This document shows positions 8,790-17,770 of a stretch of 64,000 nucleotides of DNA, in pieces (within the stretch, counting starts at the first letter, position 1; each line of letters opens with the position of its first letter). Below the pieces are notes generated by a model. It made no database searches, had not been told where the DNA came from, and saw only the letters and a program-made list of their open reading frames with translations. Location of the stretch: positions 1-64,000 of the forward strand of contig JAAYOB010000009.1 in NCBI GenBank assembly GCA_012520575.1, read 5' to 3'. A program made the position numbers and the translations under genes. This DNA comes from Candidatus Stramentimicrobium fermentans (GTDB lineage: Bacteria > Atribacterota > Phoenicimicrobiia > Phoenicimicrobiales > Stramentimicrobiaceae).

Positions 8790-9005
8790 CTGTTTCCTCC
8801 TTTGGTATAATATTATATATATAATCTACAACAATCTCGTAGTATATATGGTATGTAGGCACGCTATGCGTAATATGTACAGCTTGTAGAAAGACCTGTT
8901 CCTGCTGAACCTGTACTATTTAAATGCTAACATAGAAAATATATCAGGACAAGAGAAAAGTGCTGATTATATAGGAAGAGATCGTTACAACCCCTTCTTA
9001 ATCAC

Positions 9006-9974
9006 TCATGTTTCCACTTTGCTTAATTGGGCAATAATCATACCGGCAAAGATTATCAATCCTCCCATTATCCCTACTAAACCAATAGTCTCTCCCATAA
9101 TCAACCAGGAGAAGAAAGCACCGAAAGCCGGTTCACTGGAAAATATAATGGCAATTTTGGTAGGGCTGGAATGGCGTTGAAAACGGTTTTGCAGGTATAT
9201 TGCCATTGCCGTGGCAAATAGTCCGGCAAAAATAATTGCCCACCATACAGGCCAATGGTATGAAATGTGTAATGCCTCTTTTTCTAATAAGAAAGACATG
9301 GTCAATGAGCACAAAAAGACGGTAAATAGCTGTACAAAAACCAGCTGTACATAATCATACTTTTTTGTGAAAACATCTACGAAAACAATATGTAGAGCAA
9401 AAAAGACGGCACAGAGAGAGACCAGCGCATCACCTTTATTGAAATGAGTAAGTGAAGCTCGGGAGTTCATTGCCCAGAGACCGATAATAGCCATGATTAC
9501 CCCTATTATAGAGTTAAAATGAATCTTTTCCCTTATTATAAAAAAGGCAAAGATGGGAACTAAGACTACCGAAAATCCGGTAATAAAAGCGGTTTTAGTG
9601 GCTGTAGTATATTGGGTACCGGTAGTCTGACCAAAATAACCGATAAAAAGAAAAAATCCTAATAAAAATCCTTTTTTGAGAGTATCCAAATTGATATTCC
9701 GTAATTGTTTTTGGAAAATTAAGTATATCGTTAAGGAGGCCAGTAAGAAACGATAAGCTAAGAAAGTAAAGGGTGGAATCAACTCCATCACATTCTTAAC
9801 TAACGGGAAGGTGTATCCCCAGATTACCACTACACCTAATAAGATTAATTCGGCTTTGAAGTGGGAGCTGTTAGCGGTATTAGAACTAGAAGTGGGGCCG
9901 GTTATATTGTTATCTTTGATGGTATCAGCACCATTAATCCTATAATTTTCAATATTTTTACTCTTACCTGTCAA
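9006..9974 (-). CDS. EamA-family (DMT) metabolite exporter
   Basis: 322 residues: a polar N-terminal tail of about 38 residues, then ten predicted membrane segments arranged as two EamA repeats (about 40-175 and 185-315). Typical phrases are WGYTFPLVKNV and FLAYRFLLASLTIYL in repeat one, and SSEPAFGAFFSWLIMGE in repeat two. Members export amino acids or other small metabolites; the substrate is unknown. The start used is TTG at 9974 with AAGGAAAG upstream at a rather long distance. Because the tail is unusual, the true start could be internal. Confidence 0.85.
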   Translation of the reverse strand: MTGKSKNIENYRINGADTIKDNNITGPTSSSNTANSSHFKAELILLGVVVIWGYTFPLVKNVMELIPPFTFLAYRFLLASLTIYLIFQKQLRNINLDTLKKGFLLGFFLFIGYFGQTTGTQYTTATKTAFITGFSVVLVPIFAFFIIREKIHFNSIIGVIMAIIGLWAMNSRASLTHFNKGDALVSLCAVFFALHIVFVDVFTKKYDYVQLVFVQLFTVFLCSLTMSFLLEKEALHISYHWPVWWAIIFAGLFATAMAIYLQNRFQRHSSPTKIAIIFSSEPAFGAFFSWLIMGETIGLVGIMGGLIIFAGMIIAQLSKVET

Positions 9975-10031
9975 TCTGGTATCTTTCCTTTTTCTTCAAT
10001 TTGGAGATGGCTCCCTGCTTGATTTGCTTGA

Positions 10032-10949
10032 CTATTGTTGGAGCCAACCGTTTTCTAAGCCGCAGCTCCTGAGTATAGCCCTGGCTTCTTGATATTCTTT
10101 TCTGGTAATACCACGGGAAAGTTGAGGGTGATTCATGGCCTGATGAGCCGGAAAGTATTGGGACATCAGACTGATATAGGCGTTCTGTGATATATTTTTT
10201 GCTATCCAGGGTAATATACGAGCAGTTCCCGCTAAATTGTCCGGCAATATCAGATGGCGAATAATCAATCCGGAAATAGCAATCCCGTCCTCATCTAATT
10301 TTAAATCCCCTACCTGCCGCTGCATCTCCCGTAGGGCTTTCTTTAATATTGAAAAATAATCAGTTGCACCGGAATATTTCTGAGCCATTTCATCATCAGT
10401 ATATTTAGCATCGGGCATATAGATATCCACAATCCCATCCAATAATTTCAGTGTAGAGACCGATTCATAGCCGCCGGTATTATACACCAGTGGTATGGAA
10501 AGCCCCTTCTCTTTCGCCTGGGCAAGAGCATCTATAATTTGCGGCACAAAGTGAGTCGGAGAAACAAAGTTTACATTGTGACAACCTCTTTTTTGTAAAC
10601 TGAGCATCATTTCAGCTAATTCTGATATGGTCACCGGATTACCATTCCCTAATTGACTGATAGGATAATTCTGACAAAAGAGGCAGCGCAGGGTACAATT
10701 GGTAAAAAAGATGGTGCCTGAACCACTACTGCCGGAAAGTGGCGGCTCTTCACCATAATGAGCATTAAAACTGGAGACCATGGGCTGTGCTGTAGAACGG
10801 CACTTTCCTTTTTCACCGGCAATGCGGTTTATGCCACACTTATGCGGACAGAGCCGGCAAGAAAGTAGAATTTCATACGCCTCTTTAATACGTCTCTCAA
10901 ATTGTATTCTGTTTATATCAAGATAAGAAGGGATCTTTTTTGTTTGCAT
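10032..10949 (-). CDS. PflX-like radical SAM protein (pyruvate formate-lyase activase homolog)
   Basis: 305 residues. The radical SAM cluster motif C-x3-C-x2-C is in FFTNCTLRCLFCQN (about residues 87-100). An N-terminal second set of cysteines (CRLCPHKCGINR, about residues 31-42) is typical of the COG1313/PflX group. The fold and motif say it cleaves S-adenosylmethionine to make a radical; its substrate is not established for this group. Its stop-side neighbour upstream, a HAD phosphatase gene, ends two bases before this start, so the two are co-transcribed and probably coupled. The ribosome site is weak, fitting coupling. Confidence 0.85.
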   Translation of the reverse strand: MQTKKIPSYLDINRIQFERRIKEAYEILLSCRLCPHKCGINRIAGEKGKCRSTAQPMVSSFNAHYGEEPPLSGSSGSGTIFFTNCTLRCLFCQNYPISQLGNGNPVTISELAEMMLSLQKRGCHNVNFVSPTHFVPQIIDALAQAKEKGLSIPLVYNTGGYESVSTLKLLDGIVDIYMPDAKYTDDEMAQKYSGATDYFSILKKALREMQRQVGDLKLDEDGIAISGLIIRHLILPDNLAGTARILPWIAKNISQNAYISLMSQYFPAHQAMNHPQLSRGITRKEYQEARAILRSCGLENGWLQQ

Positions 10950-10951
10950 TT

Positions 10952-11632
10952 TTATAGATAATGTAAAACTTCAACAAGAGTATCTACCTGAATATATTGA
11001 TCAGAAATGGGTTTTTCTTCCTCAAATTTCCAGGTAGAGGCGGGTATTAAGATACAATTTAACCCTAACTTCAATCCCGGATTAAGGTCAGACCTGATAC
11101 TGTTTCCGACCAGCCAGGTTTTTTCTTTTTCTAAATTATGCTCTGCTAAGATTTCCTGATATTCCTCCGGCGTCTTGTAGCTGAGTATGTGCACGGCTTT
11201 AAAATAACGTTTCAAACCGGAGTGGTCAATCTTATAATGCTGGGTCTTTGGATCTCCCATAGTAGCGAGTATCAAGGTGTAACGTTCTTTGAGGGTATCC
11301 AGTACCATGTTTACTCCTTCCACCGGTTCGGGTATCTGTTCGAAAACTCTCCAGCCGATTTGAACAACTTTTTTTCCCATTTCTTTATCAAATTTTTTAT
11401 CAAATTTTTGACAGTAGAATTGATAGGTCTTAACCATACTAAGGGGGTACCTCTCTATTGCAAACCCTTGCTGTCTAACATGTTCAATATCAATCTCATC
11501 AAGCTTTTCCAGACATTCCTCAGCAGGAAAACCCTGTTTAATCATTATTGCAGCAAATTCAGAGCGAGCATTCCGGTAGATTTTATTAGTCTTTATCAAT
11601 GTGTCATCAAGGTCAAAAATAATAGTAGGAAT
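10952..11632 (-). CDS. HAD-superfamily hydrolase (probable ATT start)
   Basis: 226 residues from the proposed ATT. Motif I DLDDTL appears seven residues in; motif II lies in LILATMGD, and motifs III/IV are represented by the lysine in SYKTPEEYQ and the acidic pair in WLVGNSIRSDLNPGL. It is probably a small-molecule phosphatase. In-frame ATG 11656 and TTG 11674 lie upstream, but they lack a ribosome site and add residues before the usual IIFDLDDTL start. A strong AGGAGG (minus strand, 11642-11647) is nine bases before ATT 11630-11632, suggesting initiation there. The radical SAM gene follows after two bases. Confidence 0.78.
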   Translation of the reverse strand: MPTIIFDLDDTLIKTNKIYRNARSEFAAIMIKQGFPAEECLEKLDEIDIEHVRQQGFAIERYPLSMVKTYQFYCQKFDKKFDKEMGKKVVQIGWRVFEQIPEPVEGVNMVLDTLKERYTLILATMGDPKTQHYKIDHSGLKRYFKAVHILSYKTPEEYQEILAEHNLEKEKTWLVGNSIRSDLNPGLKLGLNCILIPASTWKFEEEKPISDQYIQVDTLVEVLHYL

Positions 11633-11735
11633 AGTATCTCTCCTCCTCGTTATCATAAATAGATAATATTTCAATCAAGAAAAGGGTTCTGTCTATTATA
11701 CCCTATTTTGCTAATTTGGTGTAATATTTTTATTA

Positions 11736-11763
11736 TTAGATAATTACCTGAATATGGTATAAT
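11736..11763 (+). promoter_or_regulatory. Extended -10 promoter of signal peptidase gene
   Basis: TATGGTATAAT with the -10 hexamer at 11758-11763 and a weak -35 (TTAGAT, 11736-11741) 16 bases upstream. Transcription would begin near 11770, after the in-frame TTG at 11765, which therefore cannot be the start codon. Confidence 0.6.
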
Positions 11764-11812
11764 CTTGATAAATAAATATGAAACAATAAAAGACGAATTT
11801 AAAAGGGGCAGA

Positions 11813-12370
11813 ATGTATATGGGAAAAAATAATAAATCAGCACTAAAGAAAAAAAACGGGAAAAGAGGAGAATCGATGTTGCGTGAACTTCTGGAAACTG
11901 TGGTCAGTGCTGGTATTATTGCCTTTATTATCATCACCTTTATTGGGCAGGTTACCGTGGTTAAAGGTGCTTCCATGGAAGATACCCTATTTAATAGAGA
12001 ACGGCTCATCTGTAACAAAATTTCTTATCGTTTCACTGAACCACAGCATGGAGATATCGTTATCTTTAAACCACCGATAGACCAGGGTCATAATTATATT
12101 AAAAGAGTCATTGGGGTAGAGGGTGATAAAATAAAAATAATAGAAGGAACTGTTTATCTCAATGGGGAAAAATTAGAAGAAGATTATATAATACACCATT
12201 CCTACGAGACTATGCCGGAAATTACCGTTAACAAAGGTTCTTTTTTTGTGATGGGCGATAATCGGGGCAATAGCAGTGACAGCCGCTTTTGGGGCTTTGT
12301 TCCTCGGAAAAATATAATTGGCAAAGCCTCTGTAGTTTTTTGGCCTATTACTAAGGCTCGTATGCCGTAG
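11813..12370 (+). CDS. lepB: Type I signal peptidase
   Basis: 185 residues, in the size range of Gram-positive SipS-type enzymes. A basic cytoplasmic tail is followed by one membrane anchor (about residues 30-45), then the catalytic serine in KGASMEDTL (Ser54) and the general-base lysine in NYIKRVIGVEGD (Lys97). The C-terminal box GDNRGNSSDSRFWGFV completes the active site. It removes signal peptides from exported proteins at the outer face of the membrane. ATG 11813 follows AAAAGGGG. ATG 11876 follows AGAGGAG even more closely and would give a 164-residue protein with almost no tail; both are plausible. The gene is monocistronic. Confidence 0.93.
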   Translation: MYMGKNNKSALKKKNGKRGESMLRELLETVVSAGIIAFIIITFIGQVTVVKGASMEDTLFNRERLICNKISYRFTEPQHGDIVIFKPPIDQGHNYIKRVIGVEGDKIKIIEGTVYLNGEKLEEDYIIHHSYETMPEITVNKGSFFVMGDNRGNSSDSRFWGFVPRKNIIGKASVVFWPITKARMP

Positions 12371-12410
12371 TTTGCGGGAAAGAGTGTAAGGATAGCATTT
12401 TCTACCTTAT

Positions 12411-12686
12411 TTACCGCTTCCCTTCACCTGAAAACAAAAAATTGACCAGTAGGCCGAAAGCAGATTGGATGGCTTCTGGAAATCTCATCTCAATAAACAA
12501 AAATCCAAATGTGAAATTTCCAAAATATATAATAAGCCGCTCCATCTGAAAACTGAAAAAAGAAGAGAAATTATTAATAAATATTTGATTATTTATTAGA
12601 TTTAAAAGAGAGATATAGATGAAAGATATGGACTGCGCACTTGTTGAAGGTAAATACCCACCAATAACTTTAAGTAAAAACCTCAT
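12411..12686 (-). CDS. Doubtful small hydrophobic ORF
   Basis: 91 residues, rich in Phe, Ile and Leu. It resembles a membrane fragment but has no family signature I know, and no purine-rich ribosome site before its ATG. It could be a remnant of a membrane protein or chance open sequence. It is convergent with lepB, 40 bases away. Confidence 0.2.
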   Translation of the reverse strand: MRFLLKVIGGYLPSTSAQSISFIYISLLNLINNQIFINNFSSFFSFQMERLIIYFGNFTFGFLFIEMRFPEAIQSAFGLLVNFLFSGEGKR

Positions 12687-13156
12687 AACACTTGGGGAGA
12701 ATATATTCTAAATTATATCCCTACTATATCTTTAGAAATGAACATTATAGAAAAACTGTTCCCTATTAGACACTATTGTAATGTCGACGCAAACCATAAG
12801 GGAAATTTATATATATGTCAACACAGAAATAATTCTATCAACAGATACGGGCACATGCCTTTTAATTAATTCCGTCATTCTGCTAAATAGGAAAATTGAG
12901 CCATTTATCTTTGATTTGTTTCTTTATAATAGACGAAATCTTTGTGTAAAAAGATTTGTATATACCGACATTCTATCTAATGGATTTCTCTTGCCCACTA
13001 ATTGTGACTTCAAGGTTCAAAATACGATTATTCTATCGAAATAAGATAATTCACTAAAGACACTGATGGGGATAAAGTACTAATATCCCCTCTTATTAGA
13101 GTTTCTTCAATGTTTGTATTAATACTGGTAATTCTGAGATGGCAATTCATTTAGAT

Positions 13157-13184
13157 TTAGCACACTCGCCGGTTGTGGTATAAT
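13157..13184 (+). promoter_or_regulatory. Isolated plus-strand promoter (TTAGCA-16-TATAAT, extended)
   Basis: -35 TTAGCA at 13157-13162, a 16-base spacer and -10 TATAAT at 13179-13184 preceded by TGTGG. It is one of the best promoter matches in the window, yet no plus-strand gene follows. Transcription would run into the 3' end of the deacylase gene in antisense. Confidence 0.5.
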
Positions 13185-13187
13185 TGG

Positions 13188-13225
13188 ATATTAAGATTAG
13201 TTTTAAGCTGCTGATATCTTAATAT
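13188..13225. other. 10-bp perfect inverted repeat at the start of the isolated transcript
   Basis: ATATTAAGAT (13188-13197) and ATCTTAATAT (13216-13225) with an 18-base loop. It starts four bases after the -10 box above, so it is either an operator over the transcription start or the 5' hairpin of a short RNA. It lacks a T tract on either strand, so it is not a classical terminator. Confidence 0.45.
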
Positions 13226-13280
13226 AATTGAGCGTTTAATTACCTTAGATAATGCTTTCCCATGTTAGTAGCCAATAAAA

Positions 13281-14909
13281 TCAATCACTCAATCGCAATA
13301 CCTGTCCTGCCAGTTCACCAGTATGGACTCCATCTTTAACTACCACTTTGCCATTAACGATTACATAGTCAATCCCCTTAGGATAGACTGCGGGGTTATC
13401 CATGGTGGCCTTTGCCTCCAGGTGTTCTAAGTTAATGACTAACACATCGGCGGCAAAATTGAGTATTATTGCCCCCCTGTTACGTAAGCTAAGTCTTTTT
13501 GCCGGCATAAAGGTAATCTTTTTAATGGCTTCTTCCAGATTCAACACCTTTTCATCCCGTACATATCTCTGTAAAAATCTAGGAAAGGCATCAAAAGAGT
13601 TTGCTTTGAGGCCAAAGTTGACTAGAGGAGGGTAATCGGCACTGGATGCCCGATCAGTTTCCGCCATAACTAGGGGTGAACACAATGCCCTTCTTGTGTC
13701 ACTTTCTCTGGTATGCTTGGTAGAACAGATACGAACCTGATCAAAATTACTTCCTTCATTAGATAGAATGTCATAGGCTACTTCCCAAGGATCTTTTTGT
13801 TCTATTTGAGCAATCTCACTAAAGAACTTACCTTCTAAGTCCTTTCTACTTCTACAATGGGTAAGTAGCAAGGTATCCCATAATCCTTGTTTGATAACCC
13901 CCCAGAGAGGATTACAGGTCTTTTTCATCTCTTCTCTTTTCTGAGGATCCGCAAGGTAGCGTAGAGCTTGCTCTGTCCCTTCTCTTAATGCCCACTCTGG
14001 CATAACCTGTGTATGAAGGGCGCCCATACCGGTATGGTAGTCCTTGCCCGCCGGGACCACCACATCACAGGTTACATCTAAACCCTCTGCTCTGGCTTCT
14101 TCCACTATAGTCAAGACCTGATCTATTTTGTCCCCATCCGGAAAACGGGGGGTAATATGGGATATCTGCCCACGTATACCAGAAGATCGGATAATCTGTA
14201 TGAATTCAGCCATTGCATCCAAAACTTTCTCTTGTCTGTTTCTGGTATGGCTAGTATAGATGGCTTTAGGATTAGCCTCTTTAGCCGCTTTGCAAAGCTC
14301 TATAATCTCCTCAGTATCAGCAAAACAACTAGGTGCCAGCCCCTGGTCTAAGCCTGTAGAAAGACCCACAGCCCCACCTCGAATGGACTCTTTTACTAGG
14401 TCTTTCATTTCTTTTAATTCTAATGGAGAGGGTTTGCCGTCCTTATAGCCCATGACAGACATCCTTATCTGACTGTGACCAACATAACTAGCAAAATTAA
14501 TAGCCAGACCCTTTGTTTCGATTCTATGGAGATACTCATGAAAGTGCTTCCAGTCAACGGTAATACCGCTTCCTTCCAATCGACTGTTGGTCAGCGCAAG
14601 GGCTTCCTGACTCAGCAGGGGACCTCCTTCAGAGACACCGCAATTGCCTGATATATCAGTCGTTATTCCTTGCTTAACTTTACTATCTGCCCTGGGGTCA
14701 ATTAGTATAGAAAGATCAGAATGGGAATGAATATCAATAAAACCCGGACAGACAATATTCCCCTTTGCATCTATCTCAAGATGTGCAGGAGTTTTTAGGG
14801 AGGGACCTATTGCTACGATAAAGCAACCTTTAATACCAATATCCCCTCTTTCCCAGGGAGTTCCCGTTCCATCAACGATCATACCATTTTTAATTAAAAT
14901 ATCGTACAT
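13281..14909 (-). CDS. N-acyl-D-amino-acid deacylase (D-aminoacylase) family amidohydrolase
   Basis: 542 residues, the usual length. The amidohydrolase barrel shows the metal motif DIHSHSD (about residues 60-66) after the N-terminal beta-sandwich, the bridging cysteine region GNCGVSEGG (about 94-102), and a C-terminal return to the sandwich (ADVLVINLEHLEA). The family frees D-amino acids from N-acyl groups; some members act on D-hydantoins or dipeptides. It is the last gene of a minus-strand set holding a complete peptide ABC transporter, so it probably processes the imported substrate in the cytoplasm. AAGGAGT precedes the ATG. A 17-bp hairpin separates it from the binding-protein gene. Confidence 0.88.
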   Translation of the reverse strand: MYDILIKNGMIVDGTGTPWERGDIGIKGCFIVAIGPSLKTPAHLEIDAKGNIVCPGFIDIHSHSDLSILIDPRADSKVKQGITTDISGNCGVSEGGPLLSQEALALTNSRLEGSGITVDWKHFHEYLHRIETKGLAINFASYVGHSQIRMSVMGYKDGKPSPLELKEMKDLVKESIRGGAVGLSTGLDQGLAPSCFADTEEIIELCKAAKEANPKAIYTSHTRNRQEKVLDAMAEFIQIIRSSGIRGQISHITPRFPDGDKIDQVLTIVEEARAEGLDVTCDVVVPAGKDYHTGMGALHTQVMPEWALREGTEQALRYLADPQKREEMKKTCNPLWGVIKQGLWDTLLLTHCRSRKDLEGKFFSEIAQIEQKDPWEVAYDILSNEGSNFDQVRICSTKHTRESDTRRALCSPLVMAETDRASSADYPPLVNFGLKANSFDAFPRFLQRYVRDEKVLNLEEAIKKITFMPAKRLSLRNRGAIILNFAADVLVINLEHLEAKATMDNPAVYPKGIDYVIVNGKVVVKDGVHTGELAGQVLRLSD

Positions 14910-14951
14910 GTTTACTCCTTAGCTTATATGCAATTCTTAAAACATCTATCT

Positions 14952-14998
14952 AAATTCATGAGGGGGAGCCATACATACTTACTCCCCCTCATGAATTT
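14952..14998 (-). terminator. 17-bp perfect hairpin between binding-protein and deacylase genes
   Basis: Arms 14952-14968 and 14982-14998 (AAATTCATGAGGGGGAG and its complement) with a 13-base loop. On the transcribed minus strand no long T tract follows, so it is more likely a partial terminator or an RNA-stabilising hairpin than a full stop. Either way it would lower deacylase expression relative to the binding protein. Confidence 0.65.
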
Positions 14999-15025
14999 TA
15001 GTACCAGTTCATAAGTTATTGAGAT

Positions 15026-16588
15026 CTATTCTTTTTCTTTGTATACATTAAAGAAGAGACCTTCGTTAAACAGGGGAAGTCCCTTAATATTACTCCTGGA
15101 GCCTCTGTATTCAAAGGTAAGTCCTGGGTTAATTCCAGATGGGTTCTCACATAAATAAGCTTCCGCCTTAGCCCAAGCCTCTAACCTTTTTACCGGATCG
15201 GTTTCTCTTAAGAGTTCTCCCATGTATTCTCGTATTTCAGGTGAGGTATAGCCACCAGGGTAATTTCCCATATAATTCTGAACTCCCATGATAGGGTCAG
15301 GCATTGGACTGACAGCAGAAGTGAATATATCCCAACCTTCTTTTTTAGCCCTTCTTTCCACCAATGTGGGCCAGTCCACTACATCCATCTTGAAATTAAA
15401 TCCGATTTTAGATAGCTGCTCAACAATACCTATGGCCATATCAAAAGCCCAGGGGTAGTGTTTAGTGGTCATCATAATCAATTCTTCCCCTTTGTAACCT
15501 GCTTCTTTCATCAGTTTTTTAGCACCTTCTACGTCTTTCAGGTTATAACACTTCTCTTTCTCACCTGTAAACCAGAATGAATTTTCAAGGTAACTGCTAC
15601 TCACCAATTCAATATTCTCGGGTTTCTTACCCACTGCAAGCATAATTTCTTCCATATCGAGGGCAATGACCATGGCTTTTCGCAACCGAATATCTCCCAA
15701 TATGCCGTAGGTGTTAAAAAGACTGGTTAAACTCCATTTCGGATAACGCTGTAAATTAATGTCTTTATTCTCTTCCAATCTTGGTGCTTCCATCGGCTGA
15801 ATGGGTTCAATAACGTCGAACTCTCCTGTTTCTAAACCGGCTAAAAGAGTACTGGTTTCTGGAACAGTATTAATTATGATTTCATCCATGTATGCCTTCT
15901 TCTCTCCCGCATAACCGCTGGGTTCAACCCCGTCATAAGCATGGTGGTAACCATCGAATCTTACCAGTTTAATATACTGGTCTAATTGCCATACATCAAA
16001 CTGGTATGGTCCGGTACCGATATACTCGGTGAGTTTTCCGCCAGGAACCCCTTCACAGACTTCTTTGGGCATAACTACACAGTGTCCGCTGCGTAGAGCC
16101 ATTAAAGCCGGCAGGGCACCTATTTTTTCTTCTGATTTTAGTTCGACAGTATATTTATCTATGGCTTTAATACTGCTAACCGGTTCAAGTGAGACTCTAA
16201 AAGGACAGATTTCTACCCATCTCTTAAGAGAGGCAACAGCATCCTCAGCAGTCATCTCTTTACCGTTATGGAAACGGACTCCTTCTAAAAGATGAAAGGT
16301 CCAGGTTAGACCATCTTCAGAAGCTTTCCAATCTTTAGCTAACATAGGCTGTATCTGATCATTAGCATCAAAGACCACTAGGCCTTCCCAGATATACTTG
16401 GATACATGACGGGTGGCATTGGCTGTAGTAAAATGCCAGTCTAAGGTAGGAGGATTATCAGCTACACCAACATTTAACGTTCCTCCATATTGGCCCTGCT
16501 GGTCTGCACTTACAGTCTGACTAAATAAAAGAGATAGCAAAATTAATATTAGAAAGCAGGTATAAGACACTTTATTTCTTGTGAACAT
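15026..16588 (-). CDS. Extracellular solute-binding protein, family 5 (peptide ABC transporter)
   Basis: 520 residues. A clear signal peptide (basic start, hydrophobic residues 9-25, cleavage probably after VSADQ) shows export; there is no lipobox cysteine, which is unusual for a Gram-positive-type binding protein. The mature part matches the DppA/OppA fold: GGTLNVGVADNPPTLD near the start, then DWKASEDGLTWTFHLLEGVRFHNGKEMTAEDAV (the family-5 signature region) and GTGPYQFDVW. It captures oligopeptides or related compounds for the permease and ATPase genes upstream. AAGGAG precedes the ATG. A 20-base element shared with the permease gene promoter lies at 16660. Confidence 0.92.
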   Translation of the reverse strand: MFTRNKVSYTCFLILILLSLLFSQTVSADQQGQYGGTLNVGVADNPPTLDWHFTTANATRHVSKYIWEGLVVFDANDQIQPMLAKDWKASEDGLTWTFHLLEGVRFHNGKEMTAEDAVASLKRWVEICPFRVSLEPVSSIKAIDKYTVELKSEEKIGALPALMALRSGHCVVMPKEVCEGVPGGKLTEYIGTGPYQFDVWQLDQYIKLVRFDGYHHAYDGVEPSGYAGEKKAYMDEIIINTVPETSTLLAGLETGEFDVIEPIQPMEAPRLEENKDINLQRYPKWSLTSLFNTYGILGDIRLRKAMVIALDMEEIMLAVGKKPENIELVSSSYLENSFWFTGEKEKCYNLKDVEGAKKLMKEAGYKGEELIMMTTKHYPWAFDMAIGIVEQLSKIGFNFKMDVVDWPTLVERRAKKEGWDIFTSAVSPMPDPIMGVQNYMGNYPGGYTSPEIREYMGELLRETDPVKRLEAWAKAEAYLCENPSGINPGLTFEYRGSRSNIKGLPLFNEGLFFNVYKEKE

Positions 16589-16659
16589 TTTATACTCCTT
16601 ATGGAAATTAGTTTTTTCTTTAAGTTAATATTGATAGGTAGATGTTTGTAAAATTTTCA

Positions 16660-16679
16660 GCAGATGTTAAGATACTTAA
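16660..16679. promoter_or_regulatory. Shared 20-bp element, copy 1 (candidate operator)
   Basis: GCAGATGTTAA-G-ATACTTAA lies 72 bases upstream of the binding-protein start. It matches 19 of 20 bases with 21137-21156 upstream of the permease operon, in the same orientation and at a similar distance. Within it, GTTAAG-ATA-CTTAAC is a perfect 6-3-6 dyad. Confidence 0.55.
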
Positions 16680-16795
16680 CTTATTGACCATCTTTCAAAA
16701 AAATTGTACTTCTGACTACATATTATACATCCTCCCCTCTTTTTTCATTTACAGACAGGATTGAAGTAAATATTATTGCCAAGAACTATTCTATT

Positions 16796-17770
16796 TTAAT
16801 AAAAATGGCATGAAGTAAAATGATTATCACTGCATTCTTTAAGAAGAGGCTCCTCTTTTCTACAAATGTCCATCACCTTTGGACAGCGTGTATGGAAACG
16901 GCATCCTGGCGGTGGATTTGCTGGGCTTGGTACATCTCCTTCCAAAATAATACGATTTCTCTTGAATTCTGGATCAGGTATCGGTACAGCAGATAGCAGC
17001 GCCTGAGTATAGGGATGTAATGGGTTTTTATAGAGTTCCCTCTTTTCACAAACTTCTACAATCTTACCTAAATACATAACAATAATACGATCACTGATAT
17101 GTTCCACTACATTTAAATCATGTGAAATAAAAATATAAGTTAGATTAAATTGTTCTTGGAGGTCTTGTAAAAGATTAATTACCTGCGCTTGAACAGATAC
17201 ATCCAGAGCTGAAACCGGTTCATCGGCAATAATTAGCTCAGGATTTACCGCAAGTGCTCTGGCAATACCTATTCTTTGCCTTTGCCCTCCACTAAATTCA
17301 TGGGGATACCGATTCATACACTCTTCTGATAAGCCAACATTATTTAAAAGTTCCTTAATAATAATATCTCGATCTTGTTTATTTTTACTTAGATGGTTAA
17401 TATCTATGGGCTCACCAACGATATCGCCCACCTTCATTCTAGGATTAAGAGAGTCATAAGGGTCTTGGAATATGATTTGCATATTTTTTCTTAATTCCCT
17501 TAATTCACAATCAGATAGAGAAACAATGTTTTCTCCCTTAAATTGGACTATTCCTCCTGTTGGTTCTTCCAACCTAAGTATCGCTAATCCCGTTGTTGAC
17601 TTACCACATCCGGATTCACCGACAATAGCTAAAGTTTCGCCTCTTTTAACTTGAAAACTTATATCATCTACCGCTTTAATGTACCCAACTACTTTTCGAA
17701 AAATTCCTTTTCTAATTGGAAAATATTTTTTTAGATTTTTTACTTCTAACAGTATATCAGAATTGTTCAT
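16796..17770 (-). CDS. Peptide ABC transporter ATPase (DppF/OppF-like)
   Basis: 324 residues. The Walker A is [11 protein letters not shown] (about residues 52-62), the ABC signature is [15 protein letters not shown], Walker B is [12 protein letters not shown], and the H-loop histidine is in IFISHDLNV. The C-terminal oligopeptide/dipeptide transporter extension ([17 protein letters not shown]) carries the cysteines that in this family can bind an Fe-S cluster. It energises import from the cytoplasmic side together with the DppD-like partner, whose 3' end it overlaps by 14 bases; the weak ribosome site fits coupling. Confidence 0.93.
   Translation of the reverse strand: MNNSDILLEVKNLKKYFPIRKGIFRKVVGYIKAVDDISFQVKRGETLAIVGESGCGKSTTGLAILRLEEPTGGIVQFKGENIVSLSDCELRELRKNMQIIFQDPYDSLNPRMKVGDIVGEPIDINHLSKNKQDRDIIIKELLNNVGLSEECMNRYPHEFSGGQRQRIGIARALAVNPELIIADEPVSALDVSVQAQVINLLQDLQEQFNLTYIFISHDLNVVEHISDRIIVMYLGKIVEVCEKRELYKNPLHPYTQALLSAVPIPDPEFKRNRIILEGDVPSPANPPPGCRFHTRCPKVMDICRKEEPLLKECSDNHFTSCHFY

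Larger units (their letters stand above)
12371..13280. other. Long gene-poor stretch with an isolated promoter and dyad
   Basis: About 900 bases between lepB and the deacylase gene. Two small open frames exist (12411-12686 minus, 12781-13044 plus) but neither has a ribosome site or a recognisable motif. The best signals are a plus-strand promoter at 13157-13184 and a 10-bp dyad at 13188-13225. Confidence 0.5.

Noticed and set aside
11671-12018. Minus-strand 115-codon frame over the signal peptidase gene
   Set aside because: It overlaps the clearly identified lepB on the other strand and has no family signature or ribosome site.
12781-13044. Plus-strand 87-codon frame in the gene-poor stretch
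   Set aside because: No ribosome site, no motif and AT-rich chance-like composition.
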